DNA from: Pseudoalteromonas sp. MM1
GTDB lineage: Bacteria > Pseudomonadota > Gammaproteobacteria > Enterobacterales > Alteromonadaceae
Assembly: GCF_030296835.1 (NCBI RefSeq)
Contig: NZ_AP027922.1
Location: 1,550,001-1,614,000 of the forward strand
DNA length: 64,000 bases
Direction: 5' to 3'
Program-made: the position numbers and the translations under genes
The notes under the pieces: generated by a model
What the model saw: only the letters and a program-made list of their open reading frames with translations
Databases searched by the model: none
Told to the model about the DNA's origin: nothing
In this document: positions 62,821-64,000 of the stretch, one piece after another
Position numbering within the stretch: the stretch's first letter is position 1
How the letters are laid out: each line of letters starts with the position of its first letter

Positions 62821-63837
62821 TTGGAATTTTTATACGAATACGGTTTGTTTTTTGCTAAAACGGTTACCTTTGTTATTGCCATTGCAATTATTTTAACGCT
62901 TATTGTTGGCTCAGCGGTCAAGCCAAAAACTAAAAAAGGGGCGATAGAAATAGACGATTTATCTGAGCAATTAGATGATTTAAAAGATAGTTTTTTAGAA
63001 AATACGTTAACTAAAAAAGAGTTAAAAGCGCACCTTAAAGCGCAAAAAGTCGAGTCTAAAAAAACAGCAAATGATGAGCCAAAGCCACGCCTATATGTTA
63101 TTGACTTTATAGGTAGTATGGATGCACACGAAGTTGAAAGCCTACGCGAAGAAGTGACTGCAATTATTGCCATTGCTAACCCTGAAAAAGATAAAGTATT
63201 AGTTCGCTTAGAAAGTGGGGGCGGAGTGGTGCATGGCTATGGTTTAGCTGCATCGCAATTACAGCGTTTTAAAACAGCAGGGATTAAACTATCTATATCA
63301 ATAGATAAAGTTGCAGCTAGTGGCGGTTACATGATGGCCTGTGTGGCCGATGAAATATTAGCCGCTCCTTTTGCTATTGTTGGCTCTATTGGTGTAATTG
63401 CACAAATACCTAATTTTAATAAAATTTTAAAGAAAAACGATGTGGAGTTTGAGCAAATTACCGCAGGCGAATTTAAACGTACGTTAACCTTGTTCGGCGA
63501 AAACACAGATAAAGCCCGCGAAAAGTTTCGTGACGAAATAGAGCAAACACATGGTTTGTTTAAAGAGTTTGTAAGCAGCCAACGGCCAACACTTAATATT
63601 GATAATGTGGCAACTGGCGAGCACTGGTTTGCAACACAAGCAATTGAAAAGGGCTTAGTTGATATCATTAAAACCAGTGATGATGCATTATTAGAGCAAC
63701 AAGCTGAGCGTCAAATATACAAAGTTAAATATAAAATTAAGAAAGGATTAAGTGATAAGTTAGCAATTGGGCTTAGTAATTCTATCAATAAAGCAGGCGT
63801 TAATTTAATGTCGCGCTTTAAAGTAATGAACCCATAA
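62821..63837 (+). CDS. sohB: Inner-membrane peptidase SohB (S49)
   Basis: SohB is a signal-peptide-peptidase-like serine protease anchored in the inner membrane. The 338 residues have an N-terminal helix (about 5-29), a charged linker and the S49 catalytic domain with the Ser in KVAASGGYMMA and G-S-I-G-V-I. The start is a TTG with GGAG 7 bp before it. A terminator precedes it, so it has its own promoter in the short gap after the VolA-like gene. Confidence 0.92.
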   Translation: MEFLYEYGLFFAKTVTFVIAIAIILTLIVGSAVKPKTKKGAIEIDDLSEQLDDLKDSFLENTLTKKELKAHLKAQKVESKKTANDEPKPRLYVIDFIGSMDAHEVESLREEVTAIIAIANPEKDKVLVRLESGGGVVHGYGLAASQLQRFKTAGIKLSISIDKVAASGGYMMACVADEILAAPFAIVGSIGVIAQIPNFNKILKKNDVEFEQITAGEFKRTLTLFGENTDKAREKFRDEIEQTHGLFKEFVSSQRPTLNIDNVATGEHWFATQAIEKGLVDIIKTSDDALLEQQAERQIYKVKYKIKKGLSDKLAIGLSNSINKAGVNLMSRFKVMNP

Positions 63838-63848
63838 AGCGTTATTAT

Positions 63849-63890
63849 ATCCATCCTCAAAATAGATCACTTAATTATGCGGATTGGTAT
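63849..63890 (+). repeat. Right-end fragment of the interspersed palindromic repeat
   Basis: The stretch contains CCATCCTCAAAATAGAT, then TTAATTATGCG and GGATTGGTAT. It matches the right-hand 42 bases of the full copies at 33535-33698 and (reverse) 53744-53954. The left part is absent. Confidence 0.75.
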
Positions 63891-63900
63891 TTAAAGTAAT

Positions 63901-63930
63901 AAAAAACCCTTGCATAGCAAGGGTTTTTTT
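63901..63930. terminator. Bidirectional terminator between sohB and the right-edge gene
   Basis: AAAAAACCCTTGC and GCAAGGGTTTTTT form a 13-bp perfect stem around an ATA loop with A and T tracts. It serves sohB and the convergent partial gene. Confidence 0.93.
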
Positions 63931-63944
63931 ATGGGCTTGAATAA

Positions 63945-64000
63945 TTACTCAGTAGATTTGTGGTAATCTTCTAAATCTTTAGCGGCGTTCGGGTCGTTAA
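63945..64000 (-). CDS. 3' end of an unidentified gene (partial)
   Basis: A reverse-strand frame enters from the right edge and stops at 63945-63947. Its last 17 residues are N-D-P-N-A-A-K-D-L-E-D-Y-H-K-S-T-E. They are acidic and lie 15 bp beyond a bidirectional terminator, where a gene end is expected. The fragment is too short to name. Confidence 0.5.
   Translation of the reverse strand, partial: NDPNAAKDLEDYHKSTE

Overview
The window looks like chromosomal DNA of a marine gammaproteobacterium of the Alteromonadales, most likely Pseudoalteromonas. This is an inference from the low-GC coding style, the acnD/prpF type of methylcitrate operon, and gene orders shared with enteric and marine relatives (yfbV / ackA-pta, metG / apbC, yffB-dapE, scpB-rluB and yciK-sohB). 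No rRNA, tRNA, CRISPR array, prophage or insertion sequence with a transposase was seen.

Layout. (1) Bases 1-7188: the 5' end of rsmF on the left edge, then a GntR/FCD regulator with three TGTCGACA palindromes upstream, and the 2-methylcitrate (propionate) cycle genes prpB-prpC-acnD-prpF. (2) 7189-13840: a long non-coding stretch, then an uncharacterised trio: a 1007-residue lipoprotein, a small predicted outer-membrane barrel and a second lipoprotein. The two lipoproteins share a Cys-x5-Cys-Gly module. (3) 13881-32783: a molybdenum and nitrate-assimilation island. It holds moeA, modABC, moeB, a NarK-type transporter, a PP2C/protein-kinase fusion, a porin, an NAD(P)H electron-transfer subunit, nitrate reductase NasA, moaA-mobA-moaB-moaC-moaD-moaE, three small membrane-protein genes and a MOSC gene. 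The parts cover molybdate uptake, cofactor synthesis, nitrate uptake and reduction to nitrite. The siroheme nitrite reductase domain is absent here and must be elsewhere.

(4) 32841-41951: KDPG aldolase, metG diverging from apbC/dcd, a PilJ-N sensor fragment, a HExxH protein, tapT, an HPt protein and alaA. (5) 42038-44990: a four-gene envelope operon (COG3014 lipoprotein, YcfL, LpoB, glycine-zipper protein). (6) 45363-56228: an EamA transporter, the yffB-dapE-M15 operon, an ACT protein with a degenerate EIIA-Glc-like protein, pta-ackA, yfbV, and xthA with an ECF-like membrane protein and rlmA. (7) 56470-64000: a DUF3718 protein, an EF-hand lipoprotein, scpB-rluB, yciK, a VolA-type lipase, sohB and the 3' end of an unknown gene.

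The least explained items are the lipoprotein-barrel-lipoprotein locus, a family of interspersed palindromic repeats (five copies, from about 42 to 211 bp, with internal deletions), a heptanucleotide tandem array at the end of the GntR gene, an intrinsic terminator inside the prp operon, and several clean inverted or direct repeats in divergent promoter regions.
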